A stretch of 64,000 nucleotides of DNA, taken from assembly GCA_020465985.1 (NCBI GenBank), contig JAANYP010007963.1:1-64000 (forward strand), written 5' to 3'. The stretch is from Centrapalus pauciflorus (Eukaryota; Streptophyta; Magnoliopsida; Asterales; Asteraceae). The position numbers and the translations under genes were made by a program. This document shows positions 1 to 9,545 of the stretch, piece by piece; position 1 is the stretch's first letter, and each line of letters starts with the position of its first letter. The notes under the pieces are model-generated. The model did no database searches. It had not been told where the DNA came from and worked only from the letters and a program-made list of their open reading frames with translations.

Positions 1-569
1 CTCCACTGTGCAGCATAGACTGTCCATTCTTCTCCAATAGATCTGAGAAACTTTCTGTTGACCTCATCTTGATCCAGATTGACCCTTGCACTTTCCAGTT
101 CACTTATCAGTTTGTTGAACCTGTCAAAGATTTGAGTGAGGTTTTCATTCTTGCCACCAGAAAAGTTTTCATACTGCTGTTTCAAGAGGTCCTTTTGATT
201 TCTTTTGGTACTTGCATTACCAGCAAACCTCTTCTCTAAGGCATTCCAAAGAGAGTGAGCAGTATAAAACTTTTTAAACTGATGTTGATAAGCATTAGGA
301 ATGGCTATCTGTAGTAATGTGAGTGCTTTCACTTCATTCATTCTAGCCTTCCTTTCAAGTTCAGTTTTTGGAGGGGTTTTGACTGGTTTTCCCTCAGCAT
401 CAAGTTCTGGATCAACTGCAGGAGGGAATTCAACAGCTTCCCATATAGCATAATCAATGAATTGAATATGCTGTTGAATCCTGAGTTTCCACATCTCAAA
501 CTCAGTGGGCTTGAGCATAGGCACTTTGAGTCCTTGCCCAGATCCACTGCTGCTATTTTCAAATTCCAT
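1..569 (-). CDS. Copia A gag, N-terminal part, partial at window edge
   Basis: Open frame from ATG at 569-567 to base 1 with no stop. It encodes the N-terminal gag (UBN2-type) region of a Ty1/Copia element, the structural protein that forms the cytoplasmic particle. It opens MEFENSSSGSGQGLKVPM and holds the conserved blocks MWKLRIQQHIQF, AIWEAVEFPP, ARMNEVKALTLLQIAIPNAY and LWNALEKRFAG. The same frame in Copia-1 has lost its ATG (GTG at 15022) and carries a stop at 15280; here both sites are intact. The zinc knuckle and all of pol lie outside the window, so whether the whole element is coding-competent cannot be judged. Confidence 0.85.
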   Translation of the reverse strand, partial: MEFENSSSGSGQGLKVPMLKPTEFEMWKLRIQQHIQFIDYAIWEAVEFPPAVDPELDAEGKPVKTPPKTELERKARMNEVKALTLLQIAIPNAYQHQFKKFYTAHSLWNALEKRFAGNASTKRNQKDLLKQQYENFSGGKNENLTQIFDRFNKLISELESARVNLDQDEVNRKFLRSIGEEWTVYAAQW

Positions 570-629
570 TGGAAAAGATTAATAATTTGAAAGAAAGTTT
601 TCGACTTTGAAAAACAAAGAACGACCTGT

Positions 630-642
630 GGCTCTGATACCA
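630..642 (-). promoter_or_regulatory. Primer binding site of Copia A
   Basis: TGGTATCAGAGCC on the minus strand, two bases after the LTR end. It is complementary to the 3' end of initiator tRNA-Met, the usual primer for plant Copia reverse transcription. Confidence 0.85.
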
Positions 643-644
643 CT

Positions 645-1323
645 TGTCAGGATCTAAAAATTATGAAAATTATGAATAACCAAGATTAACTGATTTGAAT
701 TTATCAGAGTATAAATCAATAATCTTGCTTTGAATCAAAGTTTAATTAAGAAGTTTGCGGAATAACACTTAATTATTTTGACAAAAACTTTCAGAATCAA
801 TAATAGCATAAAACATAAGAAGTAATCAAGACTGTTTGTATTGCTGAATTTACTGATTACAATCACCTCTAATCTGTTTTGATTAGACGAAGAACACAGA
901 CTGTTCTTAGGGTTTTACAACCTTAGAGGCTTAAGAAAACTTGACAATAAAGCAATTACAGACTCAAAATATGCAGAAACTCTTATACAATAGAAAGACC
1001 TATTCTATGTATTTATATTGCTTTATGGACGTGTTTCCTTGAAGGACTATGACTTCTCTGATAGTAGATATGCTGGAATCTTCTTGTAGATATCTTCCCT
1101 GAAAATCAGCACATTCTGTTTATAAAACTGTTGAGCAGCTTGAATGACTTGACAGCATGAACTGAGCAGCTTGAGTTGTTTTGCTCTGGCAGCTTGAACT
1201 TTTACACTGGCAGCTCGAGTTTCTTCAACTAGCAGCATGAACTTTGTACTTACATAGAAAATCTACTAACAGTCTGAGAAGCCTAAACTAACAGTTTGAG
1301 TATACTTAAACTATTTCCCAACA
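645..1323 (-). repeat. 5' LTR of Copia A (679 bp)
   Basis: On the minus strand it runs from TGTTGGGAAATAG (1323-1311) to ATCCTGACA (653-645), with TG..CA ends. It is directly followed by the tRNA-Met type primer site TGGTATCAGAGCC (642-630). The U3 part (about 1100-1320) is rich in degenerate copies of AGCAGCTTGAA. The LTRs of Copia-1 are clearly homologous. Confidence 0.88.
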
Positions 1324-1546
1324 ATTTATGTCTAAGTTTGACTTAGTAACCCCATTCCTTTTCATCTCATTTAATTGATTGACAAATCTTAAGTAAGTAG
1401 TTTCTTACAATTCCCCTTCTCTTGCTCTGAAATTCTCAAATGTCATTAAACTGTTCCTTGCTCTATTAATAGCAGCCTTGTCAGACCCTCTCATCAATTT
1501 ACATAACTCATCCCAGATGGATTTGGCTGTGATGTTGTTTGTGAGA

Positions 1547-1597
<51 letters not shown>

Positions 1598-1932
1598 TTG
1601 GGGATTGAGAGAAGCAAGAATTTTCTGGTTGTCTTGTCAACGAATTTCCTTCTCTTCTGAGCTTCAGATAGATTAGCAGTTGTAACATCTTTAGTTCTAT
1701 CAGGGACTGGAGGATTCCCATTTGGTACTGCAGGAATGGTAACATAAAACCTTGTTGGACCATCAGTCAGTGAGGTCAGCATCTCATCAACCAGATCATG
1801 GAAACTGATAAACTCAAGAAACCTCTCCCTCCGTTGGACATATTCCCCTCTGTAAAAAATTGGAGGTTTGGTCTCTGATCCCATAGCAAGAGCGTCCTTT
1901 GACATTTTGAATTGCTGATATTGAACTTCCAA
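1324..1932 (-). pseudogene. Copia B gag fragment, interrupted by microsatellite and by Copia A
   Basis: Frame opening MEVQYQQFKMSKDALAMG, with blocks ERFLEFISFHDLVDEML, RFYVTIPAVPNG, KFLLLSIPND, KSIWDELCKLM and INRARNSLMTFENFR. This is the N-terminal gag layout of a Ty1/Copia element. A TA microsatellite (1550-1595) has expanded in frame and encodes a run of alternating Tyr-Ile, so the frame stayed open. After EGEL the frame ends near 1405. Homology resumes in a shifted frame (RFVNQLNEMKRNG, about 1385-1330), so there is at least one indel. The fragment stops at the Copia A LTR. Confidence 0.8.
1550..1595. repeat. (TA)n microsatellite inside Copia B gag
   Basis: About 46 bp of pure TA. It lies between the gag blocks KFLLLSIPND and SLTNNITAKSIWDEL. 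Confidence 0.97.
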
Positions 1933-1989
1933 GATCTTTTTATGGAATGTTGAGTGATTTCTTATTTAACAACTGAGAACACTGAATGT

Positions 1990-2470
1990 AACTCAAAGTG
2001 AATAGGAACAAACTCGATTAAGGAATGAACAAACTCGATCAAAAGAGTACCAAACTCGGTGTAAGAGTGAACAAACTCGAATGAAAGAGTATCAAACTCG
2101 GGTAATGAATGAATTAACTCGAATGATTAAGGACTAAACTCGATTGAAGCCTTATGAAACTCGAATGACACTATGTCAAACTCGGTTGACAATATGGGTA
2201 AACTCGAATGAAAGATGAATGAACTCGAATGAAGTTTTCTAAATCTCGGATAAAGAACAATAAGTCTCGGATGACTTCTGATCAAACTTGAATGACCCCT
2301 GAACACACTCGGATGAATGAACTATCAAACTCAAGTAACAAATGATTAAACTCGAAGTACAATTAAGCAAAGTAGTCAAACTTGGTCAATGCTTGCACAA
2401 ACTCGGTCAATACTTGAATAAACTCGCTCAATGCTTTGATCAAACTAGATCATTTCTTTGTGAAACTTGG
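1990..2470 (-). repeat. Degenerate AAACTCGAATGA repeats in the Copia B leader
   Basis: On the plus strand, variants of AAACTCGAATGA and AAACTCGGT recur about every 20-25 bp across nearly 500 bp, more than 18 copies. They lie between the primer site and gag of Copia B. No coding sequence is seen here. A similar layout with a different core motif occurs in the leader of Copia D. Confidence 0.85.
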
Positions 2471-2906
2471 TCAACTCTATGAACTTAATGTTTCCAGAGT
2501 TTTAACAGTTTTCAACAAAACCAAGTTCAAATTCAATCTTTTCAACAAAAAATTCACTAAAATTAACAGCGAATGTGCGGTTTTCACACAGATGCACTTT
2601 TTAAAAAGAAACTTTGTCTAATTTCAGATTAAACACCCAAAATTTTGACAAAAACAGTAAGAACTCAAAAGTTTTGAAAAATCAGTAAAATCTAAATCAA
2701 TTTCTGTGTGATTGGAGTTCAAGTCTGAGACTTATCTCAATGAATTAATCTTTGAAAATGCCACCTTCGATCCAATTTTCATTTCATTTCATCCACAAAA
2801 TCAAAATGCAAGATGATTTTCTGATTTTGAAAATATTCGATGAAACAGTGTTCGAAAAATTCATAAAAAGCTCAATAATTTTGTCATATTTGGCTTTGAT
2901 ACCAAT

Positions 2907-3176
2907 TGTTATTTCAATATCAACAACACAATATGAATTATACAGTCAAGAACACAATCAAACCACTACTGATTAAATGATTTCTATTGAGATCATAGAG
3001 AAATTACATACGGATTCTTGAATAACAAAACATGAACTTGACTTTTATCCGTACAAGTGCATACAAATCCGTGTAATTCAATGTAATCCCGTACTTACAA
3101 CAGAAGCATCTATTTCTATTTATACAAAAGACAAGAAACAAATATTTACAATATGCCCCCTATACTTTTACTTTCA
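2907..3176 (-). repeat. 5' LTR of Copia B (270 bp)
   Basis: Minus strand TGAAAGTAAAAGTATAGGGG (3176-3157) to GATATTGAAATAACA (2921-2907), with TG..CA ends. A primer site follows at 2904-2892. A TATAAATAG box lies on the minus strand near 3125-3117 and is a likely core promoter. Confidence 0.75.
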
Positions 3177-4992
3177 TAAACCAAAAATATTAAACCCAAC
3201 AACCTTGTTACATGAACTGCCAGTATTTTGAGGCCTGACAAACCTGTTTGTTGAAATCAACTTTCCATTTACATTTTGAATAAATGTATTGGGAAATTCG
3301 CCAAGAGTATACAGATTTGTTTTCATATTCTTGATTTCAACAATTGAAGCTGCTGTATCAAGGTCTCCTCCAAGATATGCTTGGATTTGAGAAGGAATTT
3401 GCTCATTGATACATTGATTGACTCTTTTAGCTGAGTGGCACCAGGAGTCAACAATTTTTTGAAGCTTTGAATGCTTTAAGTCTGTTTCTCTCTTTTCTTC
3501 TAACAAAATTGTGTTGATGTGTTTTACCTCATCAAGTTCAGTTTTCAACTTATGAAAGCTGTCAAGTTCATTAGATTTTAGTTCAAGATCAGTTTTTAGT
3601 TTTAAGATCTCAGACTTTAAAGCAACCTGCTTTTCAATAGAAGCTTTTAAATCCACAAGTAAGTAATCAAACATTTTATCTTTTTCTTCAGAACTGTAAT
3701 CTTTAAAATTTTGTACCTTGTACATCATTGTAGGATTCCAGTTTTCCAAAGAGCTAAGAGCTTCAGCTTCTGCCACATCTTGTTTGAAGTTACTTGTAGA
3801 AGGAATATCAGTGTTAGCCACCAGACAATTGTTATCCTCTTCATCAGATGATGAGTCAAAGTCTTCCCAGTCACAGGTCTCTGCCATTAGTCCATTCTGT
3901 TTATTAGAAGCCACAGAGTCTTCTAACTTTTTCAGCTTGGCCATGGCCATAAGGTACTTAACCCTGTAGCCATCATCCCTGTTTGTCTTGTAAGGTTTGG
4001 AAGATGAACCAACAGCTTTTGACACAAAGTCTGCAGCTATATGACAAATCTTGCCACATTTAAAGCACTCAACCTTCAATTTATCAAATGCTTTCTAATC
4101 TATAGCACCTGATTTTCTCTGTGACATTTTATTTCAAAACCTTTTCTTGTTGAATTTTCTGACAAGCATGGCAATCATTTGCTCATCGTCAAGTTCAGCA
4201 AGATTTTCACACTCTTCTTCTTCTTCTGAGGTTACCTTTTAATAATCATCAACCTGTTGATCAGCTTGTGTGAACACATCACACACCTGATTTACAGGTT
4301 GTCTCACATTAGCCACTAAGGCTGCACCTCTCTTGGATATTTCCAAGGCATTTCTATTTTGTAGCCTTGATTGTTCATCATTCAGCAAGGATCCATAGAG
4401 GTTAACTAGATCCATGCTTCTGATAATACCGGAGTTTCTGAGAATAGTTTAAAAGTAGTGATCCCCACAGCTTTTAGATCATTGATTAGAGCAGCTAACT
4501 TGGTGTAGGTTTCAGTGAGACTCTCCTTAGGCTTTGCAATAAATAGTTCATATTGTCTAACAAGATTGTTGATCCTATTATCCAATGTGATAGTGGGGCC
4601 ATCATAGATAGTACACAAAGTATCCCACCATTAGCAGTTTTCATCTTCTCAACCTGTTTGAACGCATCATCAGGAAGAGGGATGACAAGGTTGTTCCTGA
4701 ATTTTGCATCAAAGACCACCAGTCTTTTATCTTCATCAGTCTATTGAGCTTTTGCTGTCGCAATGGTCTTAACCTCAAGAACAGCACCTTCAGCAGCAGG
4801 AGTAATGGTAGTGACAGAGGTAGGCATATATGGACCTTCCATCACTATCTCTGGGAGTTGCACATCCAGATTCTCTAAATAGAGCATCATTTTGCATTTC
4901 CATCCAAAGAAGTTTTGATGATTAAACTTTGGAGGCTTGGCCATAGACCCATTGTCATAGTAGGAAGAGGAGTTTGAAGCACTGTTGTACAT
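3177..4992 (-). pseudogene. Copia C gag, degraded, truncated by Copia B
   Basis: Start at 4992 (MYNSASNSSSYYDNGSMAKP). Recognisable blocks on the minus strand are PKFNHQNFFGWKCKMMLYLE, KRLVVFDAKFRNNLVIPLPD, LDNRINNLVRQYELFIAKP, SLTETYTKLAALINDLKAVG and a knuckle-like CFKCGKICHIAADF. In that knuckle the last Cys of CX2CX4HX4C has become Phe. The C-terminal stretch from about 3900 to 3400 is Lys/Glu/Leu rich and likely coiled coil. Several stops and frameshifts (near 4741, 4490, 4400, 4240 and 4100) break the frame. The final stop at 3176-3174 comes from the Copia B LTR. Confidence 0.78.
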
Positions 4993-5943
4993 GGTGGGAT
5001 ATGGGAAGTTATGAGAAATCTAGAGTTAACACACACTCTAAACTGCTTTGATACCAGTTGTAGGTCCCAAAGGTTTCCGAAGTATGTTACTAGAAGCTGT
5101 AGAGGGGGGGGGGGGTGAATACAGCTAATTCTTTAGAACACACTTTTTCTCAATGTTTGTATGTATATATTAACAGTTGTTAAAACTACAGACAGGTTTA
5201 GTTTGTGGAATGATACAAACTGAGATGACAGATTCAACAGACTATAAACTAATCTAAGACTCACTCAGACTAGTTACAATGAATTTACTCACTAAGGTTC
5301 ACTCACTGTTTATATAAGCTACAGATGGATAGCTTTAAGATGGAACAACTTAGACACACTTAGCTATTTTACTATAAGTTGAAAGCAGAACTTGCATGCA
5401 TGAAAAACACACTTTACTTCGCTAACGCATGTCCTAGACTAGTGGATGTCTCTCTTGATGTCTCTAATTCCTTGGAAGTTTCTTTTACACTCACTTAGTG
5501 AATCTCGGTGAAGCTTCTTCACTGGTTGTAGAGAAAGTAGGAATGTCAAGGATGCTTTTCTACAGGTCTGACAAATCAGACTTTGCCACTTGTTGCAGAA
5601 TCTTTATCTTTTCCTTTTTGTCTCTGTTGTCCACAACTTTACCTTAAATAGGAATATCAACTTTAAACATTTACTCTTTAGAGTAAATTACACAAATGGT
5701 CCCTGTGGTTTGGTGGTTTTTGCTCTTTTCCTCCCTCAAACTTTTTTTTTGCACTAATAGTCCCAAAATCACAAACCTTTAACACAAATGGTCCCTGCCG
5801 TTAAATGGAACCGTTAGACTAGTTAAGTCACAGGGGCATTTTCGTCATTCTTCATCCCAGGGACCATTTAGGTAATTTTTTAATAGTTTATTTTTTTTTT
5901 GTGAATTCAAGCAGTTTAGAAAATTCAAACACCAGATTCCTAA

Positions 5944-6140
5944 GATTTTAGAAAATCATCCTCCACTTCTTTTAGTGCATCCAATAGTTCCCTTCCATCA
6001 TCATCATCATCACCCACCCTCACTTTAGCATCAGCCATCGAATCCTTCTTCAATTTCGTATCACCACCACCACCCTCCTCTGCCGCTCCCAATTTCTCTC
6101 CACCACCACCATCACCGTGTGGAGTCTTGGTCCTATTGCA
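5944..6140 (-). pseudogene. Captured fragment resembling a DUF630/DUF632 (bZIP-associated) protein
   Basis: Minus-strand reading holds a Gly-rich linker, an Asp run and then GRELLDALKEVEDDFLKS before a stop near 5944. The motif RELL-AL-E-ED-FLK is like the start of the DUF632 region of plant coiled-coil proteins as I remember them. Only about 60 residues are visible. It is a third gene-like piece in the same element. Confidence 0.35.
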
Positions 6141-6178
6141 GTGTCTACACCAACCGTAAATTAATCGTGTTGTAAAAT

Positions 6179-6460
6179 CTAGAAGATTACGACGGTCACG
6201 GCGCCGGAATATGCTTCGAAAACAAACGGGTCGGGTTCCACAAGCGCCACCACCAGATTTGTTTTGGTCTCTGTCAGCGTCTCCATCAGAAACTTCACTA
6301 CGGTCGACTGATACACACCGACGTAATACTCTTTTTCGTTCTCAATTCCTTTCTCAATCTCTCCCAACGCCGATTCCAAATGCTCGTCAAACCCAGACCC
6401 GCTCGCCTGATTCCAAATGCTCGTCAAACCCATTATAATCGGAAAGGTATAAATCTGCAT
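6179..6460 (-). pseudogene. Unidentified captured coding fragment (93 codons)
   Basis: Open minus-strand frame MQIYTFPIIMGLTSIW... ending AYSGAVTVVIF, directly downstream of the PDLP-like piece inside the Mutator-like element. It contains an acidic Glu/Lys segment (ESALGEIEKGIENEKEYY). I do not recognise it. Balanced composition and an uninterrupted frame within a gene-capturing element suggest an exon-derived fragment, but chance is not excluded. Confidence 0.35.
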
Positions 6461-6464
6461 GGCA

Positions 6465-6766
6465 CCGGTGATGGAGGTTGTTAACTAGTTGTATCCGAAG
6501 GTTGCCTTGTAGAAATTAGCGTTGGATGATTAAGATATGAGAGTTGAGTAGAGAGATTTGAGGTTTTGTTGGGAGATTCCATTTGGGTCTTGGAAATTTT
6601 GGTTAGCACAACCTTTGTAGACAGAAGATTGTGAGGTCTGTTGCAGAAGATGATGATGAAAATGAAGACAGAAGAAAAAGGAGGAGGAAGAGATGTGTTG
6701 TTGATGGAGAACCCATGTGTGGTTTCTGGGAAAAAAAAGATTTGGGAATGGAATCTCTTGCTTCAT
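6465..6766 (-). pseudogene. Captured fragment resembling a plasmodesmata-located protein (gnk2/DUF26 domain)
   Basis: Minus-strand frame from 6766. It has a hydrophobic Ser/Phe/Leu stretch (SSSSFFFCLHFHHHLLQQ) like a signal peptide, then YKGCANQNFQDPNG, QQNLKSLYSTLIS, a stop at 6530, SSNANFYKATFGYN and SITG. The YKGCANQ...FQDP...QNLKSL..TLIS pattern is what I remember as the start of the secreted cysteine-rich gnk2-type domain in PDLP-family proteins. Only the first 80-100 residues are present and two in-frame stops interrupt them. This is a captured, non-functional fragment. The family call is from memory. Confidence 0.55.
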
Positions 6767-7511
6767 GTCACTTCATGTCATTAGACTAAAAATAAAAAAA
6801 AAAGATAAACTATTAAAAAAATACCTAAATGGTCCCTGGGATGAAGAATGACGAAAATGCCCCTGTGACTTAACTGGTCTAATGGTTTCATTTAACGGCA
6901 GGGACCATTTGTGTTAAAGGTTTGTGATTTTGGGACTATTAGTGCAAAAAAAAAAGTTTGAGGGACGAAAAGAGCAAAAACCACCAAACCACAGGGACCA
7001 TTTGTGTAATTTACTCTACTCTTTATGTAATGTTATTTTTTATATAAGAAATGGTATGTCACCCATTTCAGATATCCCTTTTGTATTCATGCTTCAGAGT
7101 AGTTTTGGTATATCTGATAGCTTCTGATTTTCCACTTTGTCTTGAGTTGTAGACTGATCTTTTCATTCAAGACTTTGCATGAGGACATGGAAATAAATTC
7201 CATAAAGTGTAAAACATGTTCACAAAGAACAGAACACTATCTTGAGTCAAAACTGTTCAACAGACATGAGCAGCTTAGACAGTTTCCTGTCAAACCTGTC
7301 CAACAGTTATAGACAGCTTTGACAATCTGCCAAGTTACAACGAATGTAACAGTGTAAACAGACTTTGGCTGATTTTGCGAATCACTTATCAGGTTTCAAT
7401 AAGACATTAAAAAGCCTTAAATTATCCCCTTAAGTGTATCAATCAGATTTGATTAAAAATCTCTCCTTATGATAAAGAGCAGGTTGGATTGAGGCATGTA
7501 TGTGCCTAACA

Positions 7512-8433
7512 GTATTTCATAGTGATTATTTGGAAAGCATACCAATGTAAATATCAAACAGCGATGAAACTAGGCTACATAGATAAAACCTATCGTGCGA
7601 ACATGATTCCATGGAAACCTGGTGGTTACTTGTTTGGTGTCTCATTTTCTGGCTAGGATGTGTTCTAGCTAGGGGAAAGAGATTTGTACTTTGTAAGGGG
7701 AGAGTAAATTTTTGTTTGTACTTTCTGACCTAATTTTTTATGTACGTTGTTTGTTTTAGGGAGAGAGATGCAAATTATGTGTTTTGAAGGGGGGAGAGAT
7801 TATATTTTTAAGGGGGAGTGAAGTAATATTGTTGTATTTCTAATGTGAGAGTTATTTTTCTTGGATGTATAATGTTTGAGAGGGAGAACCTAACTTTCAC
7901 TGGGTTTGTTCATTTGGGTCTTTGAAATACTCTACATGATGTTCATAATTCTTATGATCATCATGAGGGGGAGAAAAATTAAATTCAAAGAAATCTCTTG
8001 AAGATTTTAAAGTTAAAGATTTATGAGCTTGAAGAATTGCTTGTGTACTGAGTTTATGTGTGATGCATTTTTTGAAGAGGTTTACTGAGATCAGATTGAA
8101 GAATTGAAGATCTGATGGAATTTATAATGATTTTACTACTGTGAAGAAATCTAAACTTACTAAAAAAAGATCAGATGATTTGAATTTGTTTAGAAGAGAA
8201 GATCAGAGAAGAGAAATGAAACGATCAGGGATACTAAAAAAAGAGATCATTTAAATATTCAAATATCAGAAAAGAAGAGAAGAGAAATGTTCAATGAAGA
8301 TAATTTTTAATTTATATTTTTAAAATCAAATCTTACAAGAGAAAAGCTCAATGAAGATCAATTTTCTTTTGTAATGTAAAGTCCTTGTTTTGCACTGTAT
8401 TTGTAAAATTGTTTTTCACCTATAATAGGAGAT
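7512..8433 (+). other. Region of purine-rich tracts upstream of an LTR (Copia 3' untranslated remnant)
   Basis: No coding sequence is recognised. Purine tracts (AGGGGGGAGAGA near 7787, AAGGGGGAGTGA near 7810, GAGGGGGAGAAAAA near 7964) and the final ATAGGAGAT at 8426-8433 resemble the post-pol segment and polypurine tract of a plus-strand Copia element whose coding part is missing. Confidence 0.4.
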
Positions 8434-8719
8434 TGTTAGGAATTTAAAATTAGAGGTGGGAACAATAGAATTAGAAAGGTCAAGGACTTAGGTTGTAACT
8501 AGAGGAAAGATTAAAAAGGGGATTTTCCTTAGCAATTCATAATCTCTATGTAATTCAACTTTTTATTCTCTCTAGTATAATCAAAGAGAAAGCTTTCAAT
8601 AAAAGCAAGTTTTGTGCAAAATGTGTTTGATCCACTAGATCTTGAATTATCACAATGAAACTTAAAAACCATCAAAGAAGACCTGTTCGTAAGATGTTTA
8701 GAGTAGGAACGTCGTGACA
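8434..8719 (+). repeat. LTR of a truncated Copia element (286 bp)
   Basis: Starts TGTTAGGAATTTAAAATTAG right after a purine tract and ends AACGTCGTGACA, with TG..CA ends. It looks like a 3' LTR preceded by its polypurine tract. No partner LTR is in the window. Confidence 0.5.
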
Positions 8720-8751
8720 TGACTTGGTTATTAGTACCACAGAACAGATGC

Positions 8752-9545
8752 TGGCAATTATCTCAATCAAAGAAAATACACCCTCGATCTTCTTACTGAT
8801 GTCGGATTGATCTGCTAAGCCTACTCTTTCTCCCTTGTCTCAACATTTGAATCTTTCTCTTGATAAAGGTCCACCTCTTTCAGAACCCGAGTCTTATAAG
8901 AGATTAGTCAACAGACTTCTTTATCTCAACATGACAAGACCAGACGTCTCATATGCTGTTCAACACTTAAGTCAGTTTGTTTTCGCTCCAAAAGAACCAC
9001 ATATGCAAGCAGCCTTATACCTTTTGAGATATCTAAAAGGTACTATTTCGAAAGGCTTGTTTTATTAGGTTTAACCACAGCTACAAATCACTGGGCTTTC
9101 TGATGCAGATTGGGCTTATTGTCTTATGACAAGAAGGTCCATTACTATTATTGTATCTTCTTGGGTCATTCTTTCATATCTTGGAAGACGAAAAAACAGA
9201 TTATTGTTTCAAGATCTTCAATCAAGGCTGAATATCGTAGCATGCATGGCATCAACTACGTGTGAACTTGTTTGGCTCACTTAGAGGTTGTTTGTTTACT
9301 TCTTAATAAAATCATTAAGAGGCTCATTCAAGGTTAAATGACCTCTTAATGATTCCATTAAGAAGTAAACAAACATCACCTTACTTACTTCAAGATTTAC
9401 ATATTCCGGTTAAGGTTCCAATTACCCTTTTCAGTGTTACTAAGGTTGCCAACAAATTGTTGCTAATCCCTGTAATCACGATCGTACTAAACATCTTGGC
9501 ATCGGTTTTCATTTCACAAGGGATAAAGTTCAGGAAGGTTTTACT
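8752..9545 (+). pseudogene. Copia reverse transcriptase / RNase H fragment
   Basis: Starts in the RT C-terminal part (YLNQRKYTLDLL), then LSLDKGPPLSEPESYKRLV, RLLYLNMTRPDVSYAVQHLS, KEPHMQAALYLLRYLKGT, a stop near 9066, QLQITGLSDADWAYC (RNase H Asp), a degraded Glu motif near 9230, TTCELVWLT, a MITE insertion (9284-9381), then YLLQDLHIP and DRTKHLGIGFHFTRDKVQ. Several stops and shifts mark it as dead. It differs from the other Copia families here and has no LTRs assigned. Confidence 0.82.
9284..9381. mobile_element. Tourist-like MITE (98 bp) in the RNase H fragment
   Basis: Near-palindromic: GTTTGTTTACTTCTTAAT near the left end and ATTAAGAAGTAAACAAAC near the right end. It is flanked by TTA (9281-9283 and 9382-9384). 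Removing it plus one TTA restores the reading TTCELVWLTYLLQDLHI, so the boundaries are exact. TTA duplication is typical of PIF/Harbinger MITEs. Related copies are at 28886-28980 and about 45714-45790. Confidence 0.82.

Larger units (their letters stand above)
1..1323 (-). mobile_element. Copia A, 5' part of a Ty1/Copia LTR retrotransposon (runs off left edge)
   Basis: Reading the minus strand from 1323: LTR (645-1323), primer binding site (630-642), short leader, then gag from 569 to the window edge. LTR start TGTTGGGAAATA and the gag text match Copia-1 at 14296-25054, so both belong to one family. The element sits inside the gag of Copia B. The first five bases outside its 5' end are ATTTA (1324-1328), but the matching duplication would lie left of the window. 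No frame break is visible in the part present. Confidence 0.88.
1324..3176 (-). mobile_element. Copia B, 5' part (LTR, leader, gag fragment)
   Basis: Minus-strand order: LTR 3176-2907, primer site 2904-2892 (TGGTATCAAAGCC), long leader with degenerate repeats (about 2890-1933), then gag 1932-1324, which is interrupted by Copia A. The element inserted into the gag of Copia C; its LTR start (TGA at 3176-3174) creates the stop that now ends the Copia C frame. The rest of Copia B should lie left of the window, beyond Copia A. Confidence 0.78.
5681..7016. mobile_element. Mutator-like (Pack-MULE type) element, 1336 bp
   Basis: Ends GAGTAAATTACACAAATGG (5681) and its inverse near 7016; the terminal inverted repeats extend about 210 bp (5681-5893 with about 6805-7016). 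A perfect 9-bp target duplication TACTCTTTA flanks it (5672-5680 and 7017-7025), the hallmark of Mutator-type transposition. No transposase is seen. The interior (5900-6790) reads on the minus strand as pieces of unrelated host genes, so it behaves like a Pack-MULE. Confidence 0.9.
3177..7511 (-). mobile_element. Copia C, 5' part with a nested Mutator-like element
   Basis: Minus-strand order: LTR 7511-5059 (split by the element at 5681-7016), primer site 5056-5041 (TGGTATCAAAGCAGTT), leader, degraded gag 4992-3177, then Copia B. Without the insertion the LTR is about 1.1 kb. The remaining gag-pol of Copia C should lie left of the window, beyond Copia B. Confidence 0.78.
5059..7511 (-). repeat. 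5' LTR of Copia C, split by a Mutator-like insertion
   Basis: Minus strand TGTTAGGCACATACATG (7511-7495) to GGGACCTACA (5068-5059), with TG..CA ends and the primer site next to it. The part left of the insertion is 5059-5680 and the part right of it is 7026-7511. A run of twelve or thirteen G occurs near 5105. The copy upstream of the insertion (right part) carries repeated CAGCTT / CTGTCAA words like those in the Copia A U3. Confidence 0.75.

Noticed and set aside
630..642. tRNA-Met-like sequence
   Set aside because: Only the 13-base complement of a tRNA 3' end next to an LTR; it is a primer binding site, not a tRNA gene. The same holds at 14948 and 54106.
1478..1763. Short frames on both strands with Tyr-Ile runs
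   Set aside because: Products of the TA microsatellite; only the minus-strand gag frame has conserved blocks on both sides.
1990..2470. CRISPR-like spaced repeats
   Set aside because: Repeats are degenerate, spacing is irregular and the context is a plant retrotransposon leader.
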